DNA of 64,000 nt, from the NCBI GenBank assembly GCA_933207985.1, contig OW240912.1, positions 204,103,866-204,167,865 of the forward strand. The letters run 5' to 3'. The notes under the pieces were generated by a model that was given only the letters and a program-made list of their open reading frames with translations, was not told the DNA's origin and made no database searches. Origin of the DNA: Pelobates cultripes (lineage: Eukaryota > Chordata > Amphibia > Anura > Pelobatidae). Position 1 is the first letter of the stretch. Each line of letters starts with the position of its first letter. A program made the position numbers and the translations under genes. Positions 43,708 to 54,282 of this stretch are shown here, piece by piece.

Positions 43708-45176
43708 CAGGGAGTGCAGAATTATTAGGCAAGTTGTATTTTTGAGGATTAATTTTATTATTGAACAACAACCATGTTCTCAATGAACCCAAAAAACTCA
43801 TTAATATCAAAGTTGAATATTTTTGGAAGTAGTTTTTAGTTTGTTTTTAGTTATAGCTATGTTAGGGGGATATCTGTGTGTGCAGGTGACTATTATTGTG
43901 CATAATTATTAGGCAACTTAACAAAAAACAAATATATACCCATTTCAATTATTTATTATTACCAGTAAAACCAATATAACATCTCAACATTCACAAATAT
44001 ACATTTCTGACATTCAAAAACAAAACAAATCAGTGACCAATATAGCCACCTTTCTTTGCAAGGACACTCAAAAGCCTGCCATCCATGGATTCTGTCAGTG
44101 TTTTGATCTGTTCATCATCAACATTGCGTGCAGCAGCAACCACAGCCTCCCAGACACTGTTCAGAGAGGTGTACTGTTTTTCCTCCTTGTAAATCTCACA
44201 TTTGATGATGGACCACAGGTTCTCAATGGGCTTCAGATCAGGTGAACAAGGAGGCCATGTCATTAGATTTTCTTCTTTTATACCCTTTCTTGCCAGCCAC
44301 GCTGTGAAGTACTTGGACGCGTGTGATGGAGCATTGTCCTGCATGAAAATCATGTTTTTCTTGAAGGATGCAGACTTCTTCCTGTACCACTGCTTGAAGA
44401 AGGTGTCTTCCAGGAACTGGCAGTAGAACTGGGAGTTGAGCTTGACTCCATCCTCAACCCGAAAAGGCCCCACAAGCTCATCTTTGATGATACCAGCCCA
44501 AACTAGTACTCAAATTTCATTCCCTTTGCTGGCGCCCCTGAATCGGACTGAGCTCTCTCGCCCTTTTACCAATCCATAGCCACGTGGCTCCATCCATCTG
44601 GCCCATCAAGACTCACTCTATTTCATCAGTCCATAAAACCTTTAGAAAAAATCAGTCTTGAGATATTTCTTGGCCCAGTCTTGACGCTTCCAGCTTGTGT
44701 GTCTTGTTCAGTGGTGGTCGCCTTTCAGCCTTTTCTATCTTGGCCATATGTCTCTGAGTATTGCACACCTTGTGCTTTTGGGCACTCCAGTGATGTTGCA
44801 GCTCTGAAATATGGCCAAACTGGTGGCAAGTGGCACGCAGCTGCACGCTTGACTTCAGTTCATGGGCAGTTATTTTGCGCCTTTTCCACACGCTTCTTGC
44901 GACCCTGTTGACTATTTTGAATGAAACGCTTGATTGTTCGATGATCACGCTTCAGAAGCTTTGCAATTTTAAGAGTGCTGCATCCCTCTGCAAGATATCT
45001 CACTATTTTTGACTCTTCTGAGCCTGTCAAGTCCTTCTTTTGACCCATTTTGCCAAAGGAAAGGAAGTTGCCTAATAATTATGCACACCTGATATAGGGT
45101 GTTGATGTCACTAGACCACACCCCTTCTCATTACAGAGATGCACATCACCTAATATGCTTAATTGGTAGTAGGCTT
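43708..45176 (-). mobile_element. Tc1-like copy B, cut by the assembly gap
   Basis: Has the left outer end, the left inner repeat, the whole gene and the right inner repeat (AAGTTGCCTAATAATTATGC at about 45066-45085). The last about 90 bp, with the right outer end, are lost in the gap. It includes a corrupted stretch at 44500-44640. Confidence 0.85.
44030..45048 (-). pseudogene. Tc1-like DD37E transposase, copy B
   Basis: The only copy with an intact start, MGQKKDLTGSEESK (45048), followed by a first helix-turn-helix (KIVRYLAEGCSTLKIAKLL) and the RKKRVEK linker. Frames then break several times between 44500 and 44900. The C-terminal 147 codons (44030-44473) are open and hold both QDNAPSH and NPIENLW. 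A serine-to-phenylalanine change (YFTAW) and an N-to-K change (SPDLKPIE) next to the catalytic glutamate are seen. Confidence 0.8.
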
Positions 45177-45276
45177 NNNNNNNNNNNNNNNNNNNNNNNN
45201 NNNNNNNNNNNNNNNNNNNNNNNNNNNNNNNNNNNNNNNNNNNNNNNNNNNNNNNNNNNNNNNNNNNNNNNNNNNN
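45177..45276. other. Assembly gap of exactly 100 N
   Basis: A gap of round size, usually a placeholder of unknown length. It lies inside a tandem array of near-identical units, where assemblers often break. Confidence 0.99.
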
Positions 45277-46178
45277 ACTCAAAAGCCTGCCATCCATGGA
45301 TTCTGTCAGTGTTTTGATCTGTTCACCATCAGCATTGCGTGCAGCAGCAACCACAGCCTCCCAGACACTGTTCAGAGAGGTGTACTGTTTTCCCTGCTTG
45401 TAAATCTCACATTTGATGATGGACCACAGGTTCTCAATGGGGTTCAGATCAGGTGAACAAGGAGGCCATGTCATTAGATTTTCTTCTTTTATACCCTTTC
45501 TTGCCAGCCACACTGTGGAGTACTTGGACGCGTGTGATGGAGCATTGTCCTGCATGAAAATCATGTTTTTTCTTGAAGGATGCAGACTTCTTCCTGTACC
45601 ACTGCTTGAAGAAGGTGTCTTCCAGGAACTGGCAGTAGGACTGGGAGTTGAGCTTGACTCCATCCTCAACCCGAAAAGGCCCCACAAACTCATCTTTGAT
45701 GATACCAGCCCAAACCAGTACTCCACCTCCACCTTGCTGGCGTCTGAATCGGACTGGAGCTCTCTACCCTTTACCAATCCAGCCACGGGCCCATCCATCT
45801 GGCCCATCAAGACTCACTCTCATTTCATCAGTCCATAAAACCTTAGAAAAATCAGTCTTGAGATATTTCTTGGCCCAGTCTTGACGTTTCAGCTTGTGTG
45901 TCTTGTTCAGTGGTGGTCGTCTTTCAACCTTTCTTACCTTGGCCATGTCTCACAGGTATTGCACACCTTGTGCTTTTGGGCCTCCAGTGATGTTTGCAGC
46001 TCTGAGGAAATATGTGAAAAAGCCAAACCCCTTTGGTGAAAGCAAGTGGCATCGTGGCAGCTACGCGGCTTGACTTTTCTCAGTTCATGGGCAGTTATTT
46101 TGCGCCTTGGTTTTTCCACACGCTTCTTGCGACCCTGTTGACTATTTTGAATGAAACGCTTGATTGTTCGATGATCAC
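45277..46178 (-). mobile_element. Tc1-like copy C, truncated on both sides
   Basis: Begins inside the C-terminal part of the gene at the gap and stops at the same GATGATCACG breakpoint as copy A. It shares the overall layout of A but differs from it by about ten substitutions and several small indels. Confidence 0.85.
45277..46178 (-). pseudogene. Tc1-like DD37E transposase, copy C
   Basis: Frames are open only in pieces: 45764-45946 with MAKVRKVERRPP and LWTDEM, and 45449-45685 with the FRVEDGVKLNSQ part. An extra T near 45567 breaks the frame before MQDNAPSH. The segment 45950-46050 carries several insertions relative to the other copies. Confidence 0.75.
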
Positions 46179-46227
46179 GGTTGGAGGTTAGAGAAGTCAT
46201 ATTTAAGAAATGTTTAGATTACCTTTA
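46179..46227 (+). repeat. Host-flank segment, copy 3 of 3
   Basis: Abuts the truncated end of copy C with the same junction as in copy 2 and precedes copy D. Confidence 0.9.
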
Positions 46228-47784
46228 CAGGGAGTGCAGAATTATTAGGCAAGTTGTATTTTTGAGGATTAATTTTATTATTGAACAACAACCATGTTCT
46301 CAATGAACCCAAAAAACTCATTAATATCAAAGCTGAATATTTTTTGGAAGTAGTTTTTAGTTTGTTTTTAGTTATAGCTATGTTAGGGGGATATCTGTGT
46401 GTGCAGGTGACTATTACTGTGCATAATTATTAGGCAACTTAACAAAAAACAAATATATACCCATTTCAATTGTTTATTATTACCAGTGAAACCAATATAA
46501 CATCTCAACATTCACAAATATACATTTCTGACATTCAAAAACAAAGCAAAAACAAATCAGTGACCAATATAGCCACCTTTCTTTGCAAGGACACTCAAAA
46601 GCCTGCCATCCATGGATTCTGTCAGTGTTTTGATCTGTTCACCATCAACATTGCGTGCAGCAGCAACCACAACCTCCCAGACACTGTTCAGAGAGGTGTA
46701 CTGTTTTCCCTCCTTGTAAATCTCACATTTGATGATGGACCACAGGTTCTCAATGGGGTTTAGATCAGGTGAACAAGGAGGCCATGTCATTAGATTTTCT
46801 TCTTTTATACCCTTTCTTGCCAGCTACGCTGTGGAGTACTTGGACGCGTGTGATGGAGCATTGTCCTGCATGAAAATCATGTTTTCTTGAAGGATGCAGA
46901 CTTCTTCCTGTACCACTGCTTGAAGAAGGTGTCTTCCAGGAACTGGCAGTAGGACTGGGAGTTGAGCTTGACTCCATCCTCAACCCGAAAAGGCCCCACA
47001 AGCTCATCTTTGATGATACCAGCCCAAACCAGTACTCCACCTCGCTGGCGTCTGAGTCGGACTGGAGCTCTCTGCCTTTACCAATCCAGCCACGGGCCCA
47101 TCCATCTGGCCCATCAAGACTCACTCTCATTTCATCAGTCCATAAAACCTTAGAAAAATCAGTCTTGAGATATTTCTTGGCCCAGTCTTGACGTTTCAGC
47201 TTGTGTGTCTTGTTCAGTGGTGGTCGTCTTTCAGCCTTTCTTACCTTGGCCATGTCTCTGAGTATTGCACACCTTGTGCTTTTGGGCACTCCGGTGATGT
47301 TGCAGCTCTGAAATATGGCCAAACTGGTGGCAAGTGGCATCGTGGCAGCTGCACGCTTGACTTTTTCTCAGTTCATGGGCAGTTATTTTGCGCCTTGGTT
47401 TTTCCACACGCTTCTTGCGACCCTGTTGACTATTTTGAATGAAACGCTTGATTGTTCGTTGATCACGCTTCAGAAGCTTTGCAATTTTAAGAGTGCTGCA
47501 TCCCTCTGCAAGATATCTCACTATTTTTGACTTTTCTGAGCCTGTCAAGTCCTTCTTTTGACCAATTTTGCCAAAGGAAAGGAAGTTGCCTAATAATTAT
47601 GCACACCTGATATAGGGTGTTGATGTCATTAGACCACACCTCTTCTCATTACAGAGATGCACATCACCTAATATGCTTAATTGGTAGTAGGCTTTCGAGC
47701 CTATACAGCTTGGAGTAAGACAACATGCATAAAGAGGATGATGTGGTCAAAATACTAATTTGCCTAATAATTCTGCACTCCCTG
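46228..47784 (-). mobile_element. Tc1-like copy D, complete, 1557 bp, TA-flanked
   Basis: TA at 46226-46227 and 47785-47786. Outer ends CAGGGAGTGCAGAATTATTA and, at the right, TAATAATTCTGCACTCCCTG. Inner repeats GCATAATTATTAGGCAACTT (46421-46440) and AAGTTGCCTAATAATTATGC (47583-47602). Two repeats at each end that share ATTATTAGGCAA give the IR/DR arrangement known from Sleeping Beauty-like Tc1 elements. The ends look fit for transposition in trans even though the gene is broken. Confidence 0.9.
46557..47560 (-). pseudogene. Tc1-like DD37E transposase, copy D
   Basis: The position of the start codon seen in copy B reads ATT, so the start is lost. Further breaks are an extra T near 47360, a missing C in CTCTGCCTTTACC near 47073, and a shortened T run near 46881. 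A six-base deletion sits near 47040. The open pieces still carry the helix-turn-helix regions, LWTDEM and NPIENLW. Confidence 0.8.
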
Positions 47785-47786
47785 TA

Positions 47787-47918
47787 TATCTTTACCATCT
47801 AGCTGGCATAATGTGTGGAGCCCCAGCAATATATTTATTTAGCATTTGTTTCCTAGCATTATTATCTAGAGAACTTTACAAACACGGTGAATAATGGTAG
47901 CTGGGCTTATGGACATAT
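47787..47918. other. Right flank of the Tc1 array
   Basis: Host sequence not repeated within the array, unlike the left flank. Confidence 0.6.
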
Positions 47919-48200
47919 TTAAGGGATACTATAGGCACCCAGACCACCTTATCTCATTTTTAGAGAAAATGCATTGTTTACATTGCAGGGTTAAGATTTC
48001 CTCTATTGGCTATCTCCCAAACAGCCACTAGAGGCGCCTCTTACAATATCACAGAGTATAACTTCGAGAAACAACGCTGGGCATCCTCATTCTTTGCATG
48101 AGGATGTCCAGTGACTTGAGAAACCCTTTAGGAAAGCATTGACTCAGTGCTCTCTTTTGGTGGATTCATTGCTTTCTAATGTGTGGCAGAGGGACACTAT
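47919..48200 (+). mobile_element. T2-like MITE (GGTCTGGGTGC subfamily), partly decayed
   Basis: TTTAAGGGATACTATAGGCA with CCCAGACCACC follows a TTAA at 47919. The interior has CAGCCACTAGAGGCGCCTC and GCATGAGGATGTCCAGTGA, as in related copies. At 48190 GAGGGACACTATATTGTTAG looks like the start of another T2-like head, so the right end may be overprinted. Confidence 0.6.
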
Positions 48201-49500
48201 ATTGTTAGGAATACAGTGTGTGCAGTGCAATGCCCATGGGCTTGCAATCAAAAGGATAATGTGTATCAAGACAATAGCAAGAGAGAAAATATAATTTGTT
48301 AGGACAATTTAACTTTATTATAGAATCAGTAAATTCAGCATGACATTACAATTGCTATTAAGCCAATCAGGTAGGGCAAAGAAACACAAGTTAAAAAACC
48401 CTGGTTTAAGGAAGCTTACAATGTAATATTTTTATATAATATTTTGGGAAGAGAGTGCTTGCCCATTTGCCCTTCTCTACCAACTATGCATACATCTGTT
48501 GCAATATAACACAAAAAACCTGTTTACTTTTATTTGTGCTCCTGTGTTGCTCCTCACCCAGTGAAGAAGCAAAACTCCACACTGAAGCTGAAGTTAGAGA
48601 CATTACAAATGATGTTGCCTTATAACCATCCCACGTTCTTCTGGATCCTCAAAGGATTCATGTGTACATATTAAATGAAAATCCTTTGAGTAACCTCCAT
48701 AACCAAGTTCCTTCAATTTGTTCATGTTGTCCCAATTTATATCCTTAAAACATTTTTCCAAGAACGTCAGAAACTTTCTTCCATCTAGGTAGTTCCCGAA
48801 TCTAGTCTTGACTATTTATTCTCATTCACTCCCAGTCACCAGGCATGAGTTTACCAGATCTAAAGGCCTGTTACAAAGAAGCACAGCTGGTTCATCTCAT
48901 TGAATAAAATATTTTCCTTAAAATAAGTTGTGACTTTGCCTAAAGCAATCTTTCTTACCTGGAGATCTAAGGGGCCAGTCTCACAGTTAAGATACCTCTA
49001 TACAATCTGCTCTCTCAAGCTTTACTTTCCTACTTTCTCTTAACATGTATTGCTCATTCTTTTCCGTGAAGTCCATGATGCTTTATTTCTTGAAATACAA
49101 AGAAAATACAACTTTCCCGAACATATAATTTATTAAGTGATAAATACATCCTATATTGTGAATTACTTCTCCTTGACGTGATTTCACCATTAACTTCAGC
49201 ATTCCCTCCCCACACTCCTACATACCAAGTGTTCTCCTTACTCCATTCACCTAATTGAATTCAATAGAGAGAATCAAAGCTTTATTGTACGGAGCACTAA
49301 AGAGTAGATTCATACCTCTCAAAGTTAAAAAGCAGCAAACTACCCTCTGGCCAACTTGGAATGAATGTTAATTCTGTTAATTTCTTGGAACCGCTTTGAT
49401 AGAACCTGTACCGTTGGTTGCCATTATTCATCTTACCCCATACTGATCTTCCTCTTTTCCACCAGGTGAAATTTTTACTAAAATTATAAGAATACAAAAC
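48201..49500. other. No feature recognised
   Basis: About 1.3 kb unassigned sequence without repeat hallmarks. Confidence 0.45.
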
Positions 49501-49504
49501 CTAT

Positions 49505-49990
49505 AACCTATAGTGTTACTCTCCTAGCCCTCCATTTGCCATAAAAATTTGAAAAACATATGTTTTACTTACCTTGTTCCAATGCCAAGCCTCCCCCAGT
49601 TCTGCTTACCTCTCCTCCTCCCGCAACGTCACAGAGGAGTCATAGCCTCATCTGCCGATGGTTCAATTTAATGCCCCTTCCCTCATAAAGGAGAATTGGG
49701 GACCTTATGCGCATGTATGGCAGTGCCGTGTACATATTCAAACTTTCCCATTGAATTTCAGTACTTTCCTATGGGGCTTACGTGTCAGTACAGCAAAAGC
49801 GCCTCTAGTGGCTGTGGTACTGACAGACACTAGAAAATGACTTAAGGTGCAAATTGTCCCTAGGTGCAATGTAAACACTGCCGTTTGCATGAAACAGTGT
49901 TTGCATGAAAATGCCTGAAGGCAATGATTATACTCACCAGAACAACTACATTAAGCTGTAGTTGTTCTGGTGACTATAGTGTCCCTTTAA
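49505..49990 (+). mobile_element. T2-like MITE (TTCTGGTGACTATAG subfamily)
   Basis: The right end CTGGTGACTATAGTGTCCCT and TTAA at 49987-49990 are intact. The left end is decayed, recognised only as CTATAGTGTTACTCTCC. The interior has a hairpin around CAGAACAACTACA and TGTAGTTGTTCTG (49936-49967). Confidence 0.7.
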
Positions 49991-51526
49991 ATGTGCAATT
50001 CACCTTTAATAGCTGTCAGTTCACATTCTAGTAAAAAGCCCTGTTAGTGTTAAAATAAATAGTATATTTATGTTATTAGTTCAACACTGATAATTCTATA
50101 ACACTTCCGGTCAGTTCTGTTTTACACAGTAAAACTGTACAATGGGTACCTAAGGATAATCTCTATTTCCTATTATATGAGGAAGTCTTCTAACCATCAC
50201 AAGCATGGATCATGCTGCAAGCTCATAGCACAGTAATGTAACAGAGACAGAACACATTCTATTTTCTGAATTAAGGAACTGGGCACAACACACACACTGA
50301 CATAAAGTCTTGCCCTCTGCTGCCAGGACCTGAGGATTCTGTATGCCAGCACAGCATATGCTACTGGTAATTAGGAGATATGATAGTGTGACCTTTGCCT
50401 GGCAACAGATGTGCGGGTTCCCAGGGGCTGGGTATAGGGCACTGGTTTCACAAGGTTATCCAAACTCCATCATGCTGGACTCATATAGCTTCACAGAACG
50501 GACAGGGGGGCAGGTGCAGTGTTTACAATTGTGTGTTTGCTAGCTTGTAAACTTTTACTATGTTTGGCTGGGTTTGAATTGCAATCCTGCCAGATTGCTT
50601 ATCTGAGTGAGAAGCGTTTCTCCATGAGGCTGGATTGAAGATGGCATTTCTGTGGCAAGCTGCTGTAGAATGAAGAGAAGATGGAGAGCAGGTTTCATAT
50701 GCAATCACCTATTCTTGACAGTCACTTAGTGAGGCATGAAGAGTGAATTCTGCAAGAAAACCAGTGACACAGGACATCACTGTAACTGTGCGGCAGGGCA
50801 CATAGGAGACTTTAGACAGATATTGTAAAGGAGGGTAAGAGGCCCAGGAAACCATCAAATTAAAATCATGAATTGTGCTTTAAACATACCTGATAATGAG
50901 AAAAAGGACATGTGAAGCCATGAAATGTCATTCTTTTCTTTGTGTTTGCTCTGTATGACCTTTCTGAATTGTTTCGTGATTATGAGGTTGGTATAAAAAT
51001 AGAATGATGCATTTTTGACATTTTGTGTGCGTGTGTGTATTTTTTTTCCATTTACTGGGTATATTCCTAAACTCCTTCCACTTGTCATCATCCCCATGCC
51101 ACGGTACCTAGTACCATGTGAGGAAGAGAGGCTGATATAGCCCATTATGGTGCTGACAGTGGTGAGATGTCCTGGTGAATATTCCTCACATGCTCGCTCA
51201 GGCAAAGCCAGTTAAAAGAAAAACACAATGTTTTTTCTCAAGGGAATGAAAGAAAGAACTTATAAGAGAACTGTGCAGGGGGACGCAGCTGAAATTAACC
51301 ATACACATTATTCTGAAACACTAAGGCAACTAGGGACATGATACCCACTAGGCAAGGCAGCCTATAGGCAGGGCTAGAATGAATTTGCTTGTATAGGACA
51401 TGCCAAATGCTATTGTTCAATATGAAATACTGCTCATTTGGTGCAATGCGGCCTTCTTAGACCCCATTTTCTTCACAAGAAATGTCCTTGTGCTCAATAT
51501 AACCTCTTGCTGCTATTACTATATAA
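49991..51526. other. No feature recognised
   Basis: GCAATTCACCTTTAATAGC near 49997 to AAAAAGCCCTG at 50042 resembles a short remnant of the CTATTCACTAAA MITE. The rest is unassigned. Confidence 0.4.
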
Positions 51527-51712
51527 TAGTGTTAATTATGTCGACAATTTTAGTCAGATTTTAGTCGACTAAAAGTTTTGAGATTTAGTTGACTAAAACT
51601 AGACTAAAACTAAAACAATTCAGATGACTAAAATACGACTAAAATTAAAATGGCGTTTTAGTCAAGATTATGACTAAAACTAAATTGAAATTTGCTGCTA
51701 AAATGAACACTG
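51527..51712. mobile_element. Possible hAT-type element with GACTAAAAC repeats
   Basis: TAGTGTTAATTATGTCGACA at the left and, in reverse complement at the right, CAGTGTTCATTTTAGCAGCA look like paired ends. The body is made of GACTAAAACTA-like words on both strands. No matching 8-bp duplication was found. Confidence 0.5.
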
Positions 51713-53779
51713 GTGGGTAAGACACATGGGGGGCTGAGAAAAAGAGACACATGGGCAGCTGGGGGGACACAAAAACACACAGAGGGATTGGGGAAGCCAT
51801 ATAAAACTCTCTCTTAGATTCCTCTTGTTGTTCTCTATAACCCCTTTCTCTCTCTCGCCATATCCTCTTGCTCACCCTAAAAATCAACTCATTTAGCACA
51901 TCACTGTAACAATTGTTATCCATATAACATATCCCAGAATCCACTTCTTTCTCTATGTAGGATCTTTGCAAGCAGGGATACAATGTTTTGCAATGTTCTG
52001 CATGTAAATGTTTAACACAGCTGAACGTGATGGGTTGCCTTACTCTTTCAATGAAGTGTCTAGCTATGATGTGTATTGTCCTGCAAGTTGTGAATCAGTT
52101 CCAGAACCCATCTGTGACTTTCAGATCAGCCTCCGGGAGGTGGGCATAGTTTATCCTGAAAATTATATGACGGCTTTGAACTTCTCTCAGTGTCAACGAG
52201 AGGGAGGAAGGGGGGAGCGCCATATTAATTTATTAGATCTCTCCAGGGAAATGCGAAACAGTGGAGGAGAAACCCCAGCACCCTATAAATATTTATAATG
52301 CACATGAAAATTTTAAAGCACTGCAGTAATAATCTTGTGTAAAGCTATTTTCCAAAAACACGACTTTTTCTTTCATCATATACATATAGGGCTTATGATA
52401 CTGGCTTCCAATCCAAAATATACTGACCTTCTTAAGGCCTTATTGGATTTAATTTGTTCATCTAATGATCTTACCAAAAAATATATAATAAAAATGCAAA
52501 AACGATAGACTTGAAGTCTATCACATTGCTGTAAAATTGATGGTTATGCAAGTGATTCAGCACCCACCATCCAGCCTAATCACAGCACCACCTGCCTCTC
52601 GCTATCCCTAGTCATTCAGTAACTGCAAGTATCTTCTAAACTGCTGTATGTGATTGCAGTCATTAAAAAAGACATTTGGGATTTGAACTGGGAGCATTTG
52701 AAAACAATTACAGAATTCATGGCAGCAGATTCCATTGAAATACATTTATGTGACTCAGCAAGGATAGTATGAAAGAGCCTATTGAATGAGCCCCGTTGAA
52801 GATTGTGGAGTACCGGTACAATGGAAAGAGTCTTCAGGTTGAAAATCTTGGGGATGATTAGAAAGTGCAAACTGAATTTCAATAGGCGTGCAAAGATATC
52901 AGCATTTGGGGAATTTTGGGAAATGTATTTTAGGAATGGGTCAATAATCACATTGAGTAGGTAAAATGCAGAATGTGGGTCAGACAAATCACTGTTAGTA
53001 TTTGCTCATATTAGTGTCAATTCATAGTGTGTTTGTGTTAATGTGATTGTTTGTTTTGTCTTCTAACAATGGGCAGCCTTTGTACTATTGCCCATACAAA
53101 GCCCTTATTATTGCCCAAAAATAAGCCTGTGCAAAGTTTGTTCTGCAGGTCTGTGAGCCCCATATTGAACTGACATCATAGTCCTTATAAGAGTTAAGAA
53201 TACTTCCTTGGACTTAGCAATCCTTGTTATGCATTAGTTGTATAGTCAGATACTACTTCTGCTGGACAGTGGTTCTGGGGACAGTGGCACCATTCAAGGT
53301 GCTGGTGTCTGCTCTGAGATTCTTAACTTTGTTGCTTGCCAATATTAAAAGGTCTGACAATATATGCAGTGATGTCTAAAGGATTCTGGATGAATCTGAT
53401 TACTATAAATATACAAATTCTGTTGTTGCAGGGTGAAGAATGAGACCTTAGTCCATTCTACCAAATTTCAGCATTGGGAGAGAGTAGTAGATAATCTTGT
53501 ATAAAAGACTGGGCAATATATAACAAGCAAAAGGTAATCAACACAGACAAAATGGGGGGGTAACCCCTAAATTATTAAATAATCATTGTTTTTTGTTACA
53601 ACAGTGGCATCTTCCTATCCATATCTTGGAATAAGTGTAGTAGGCAAATACCTCTAAAATTTGGATTAATTACCTATATTACCTTTGTAGCACTGTTAAT
53701 ATGCTTTTCATTCTTAAACACATTAGTTGTTCATATTTGGATATTTTTATATTTAGAATAAATGAAAGTTAGGTTTTAT
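51713..53779. other. No feature recognised
   Basis: About 2 kb without repeat hallmarks. Frames at 52008-52298 and 52616-52987 have no recognisable domain. Confidence 0.45.
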
Positions 53780-53784
53780 GTGGT

Positions 53785-54277
53785 TGTGACGGCAGTCACC
53801 ATCACTGGGGATGGAAGACACACTGTGCCTATTATTTGTGCAGGGTATGTTGAATGTATAGCTGGTCTGTGCATCTCCACCTCTCCCCTTTTTCCTGTCC
53901 TATTGTTTCCCCAGCAGGGCGTTGTCCCAGGGACACTGCCAGACCATTTTCAAACTGGCTGCCTCGCCCCTCCTCCATCTCCCATAAGTCCTTGCTATTG
54001 TCTGACCCCACCCTTCCATGTACTGTAGTGCTCTTATCAGCCTATTGTATGTAAATGAGATTGTTGGGGGCTTAAACTATGTGTGCTGTATTCATTAAAG
54101 AGTTGCTGTTTAACCTTCACCATGTGTTGTCTGGTGTTTGGTCCTGGGTGGAAAAGGCCCTAAGTGATCCCAGTCAAACCTCGGCGTCTGGGTCTGAAGT
54201 GTTTTCAGGGTCCCTGATAGCTACAAGGAAGCAGACTTGGCGGAAGTACTCGGTCGGAGTAAAGGAGCTCCGTTACA
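53785..54277 (+). mobile_element. Solo LTR, 493 bp, with 5-bp target duplication
   Basis: GTGGT at 53780-53784 and 54278-54282 flank a segment starting TGTGACGGCAGTC and ending GCTCCGTTACA. TG...CA ends with a 5-bp duplication are the signature of LTR retrotransposon or retrovirus-like insertion. ATTAAAGAG near 54096 can serve as a polyadenylation signal. There is no internal region, so it arose by recombination between two LTRs. Gypsy-type is my guess, but an endogenous-retrovirus LTR is possible. No viral gene is present. Confidence 0.8.
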
Positions 54278-54282
54278 GTGGT

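Larger units (their letters stand above)
42366..47786 (-). mobile_element. Head-to-tail array of Tc1-like (DD37E, TRT-like) transposons
   Basis: Four element copies lie in the same orientation, transposase on the minus strand. They are A (42415-43658, truncated), B (43708 to the gap), C (gap to 46178, truncated) and D (46228-47784, complete). A 49-bp host flank (42366-42414) is repeated at 43659-43707 and 46179-46227. A and C both stop at the same base, GATGATCACG, and are followed by that flank. The catalytic spacing is D-37-E, which matches the DD37E (TRT) group of vertebrate Tc1-like elements. All copies contain frameshifts or truncation. A 100-N gap separates B from C. Confidence 0.85.

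Noticed and set aside
45079..45810. 243-codon frame spanning the N gap
   Set aside because: The frame runs through 100 unknown bases and is shifted against the transposase for much of its length. It is not a real protein.
52008..52298. 96-codon frame as a gene
   Set aside because: No recognisable domain, no convincing splice or promoter context, and ordinary length for chance frames in this window.
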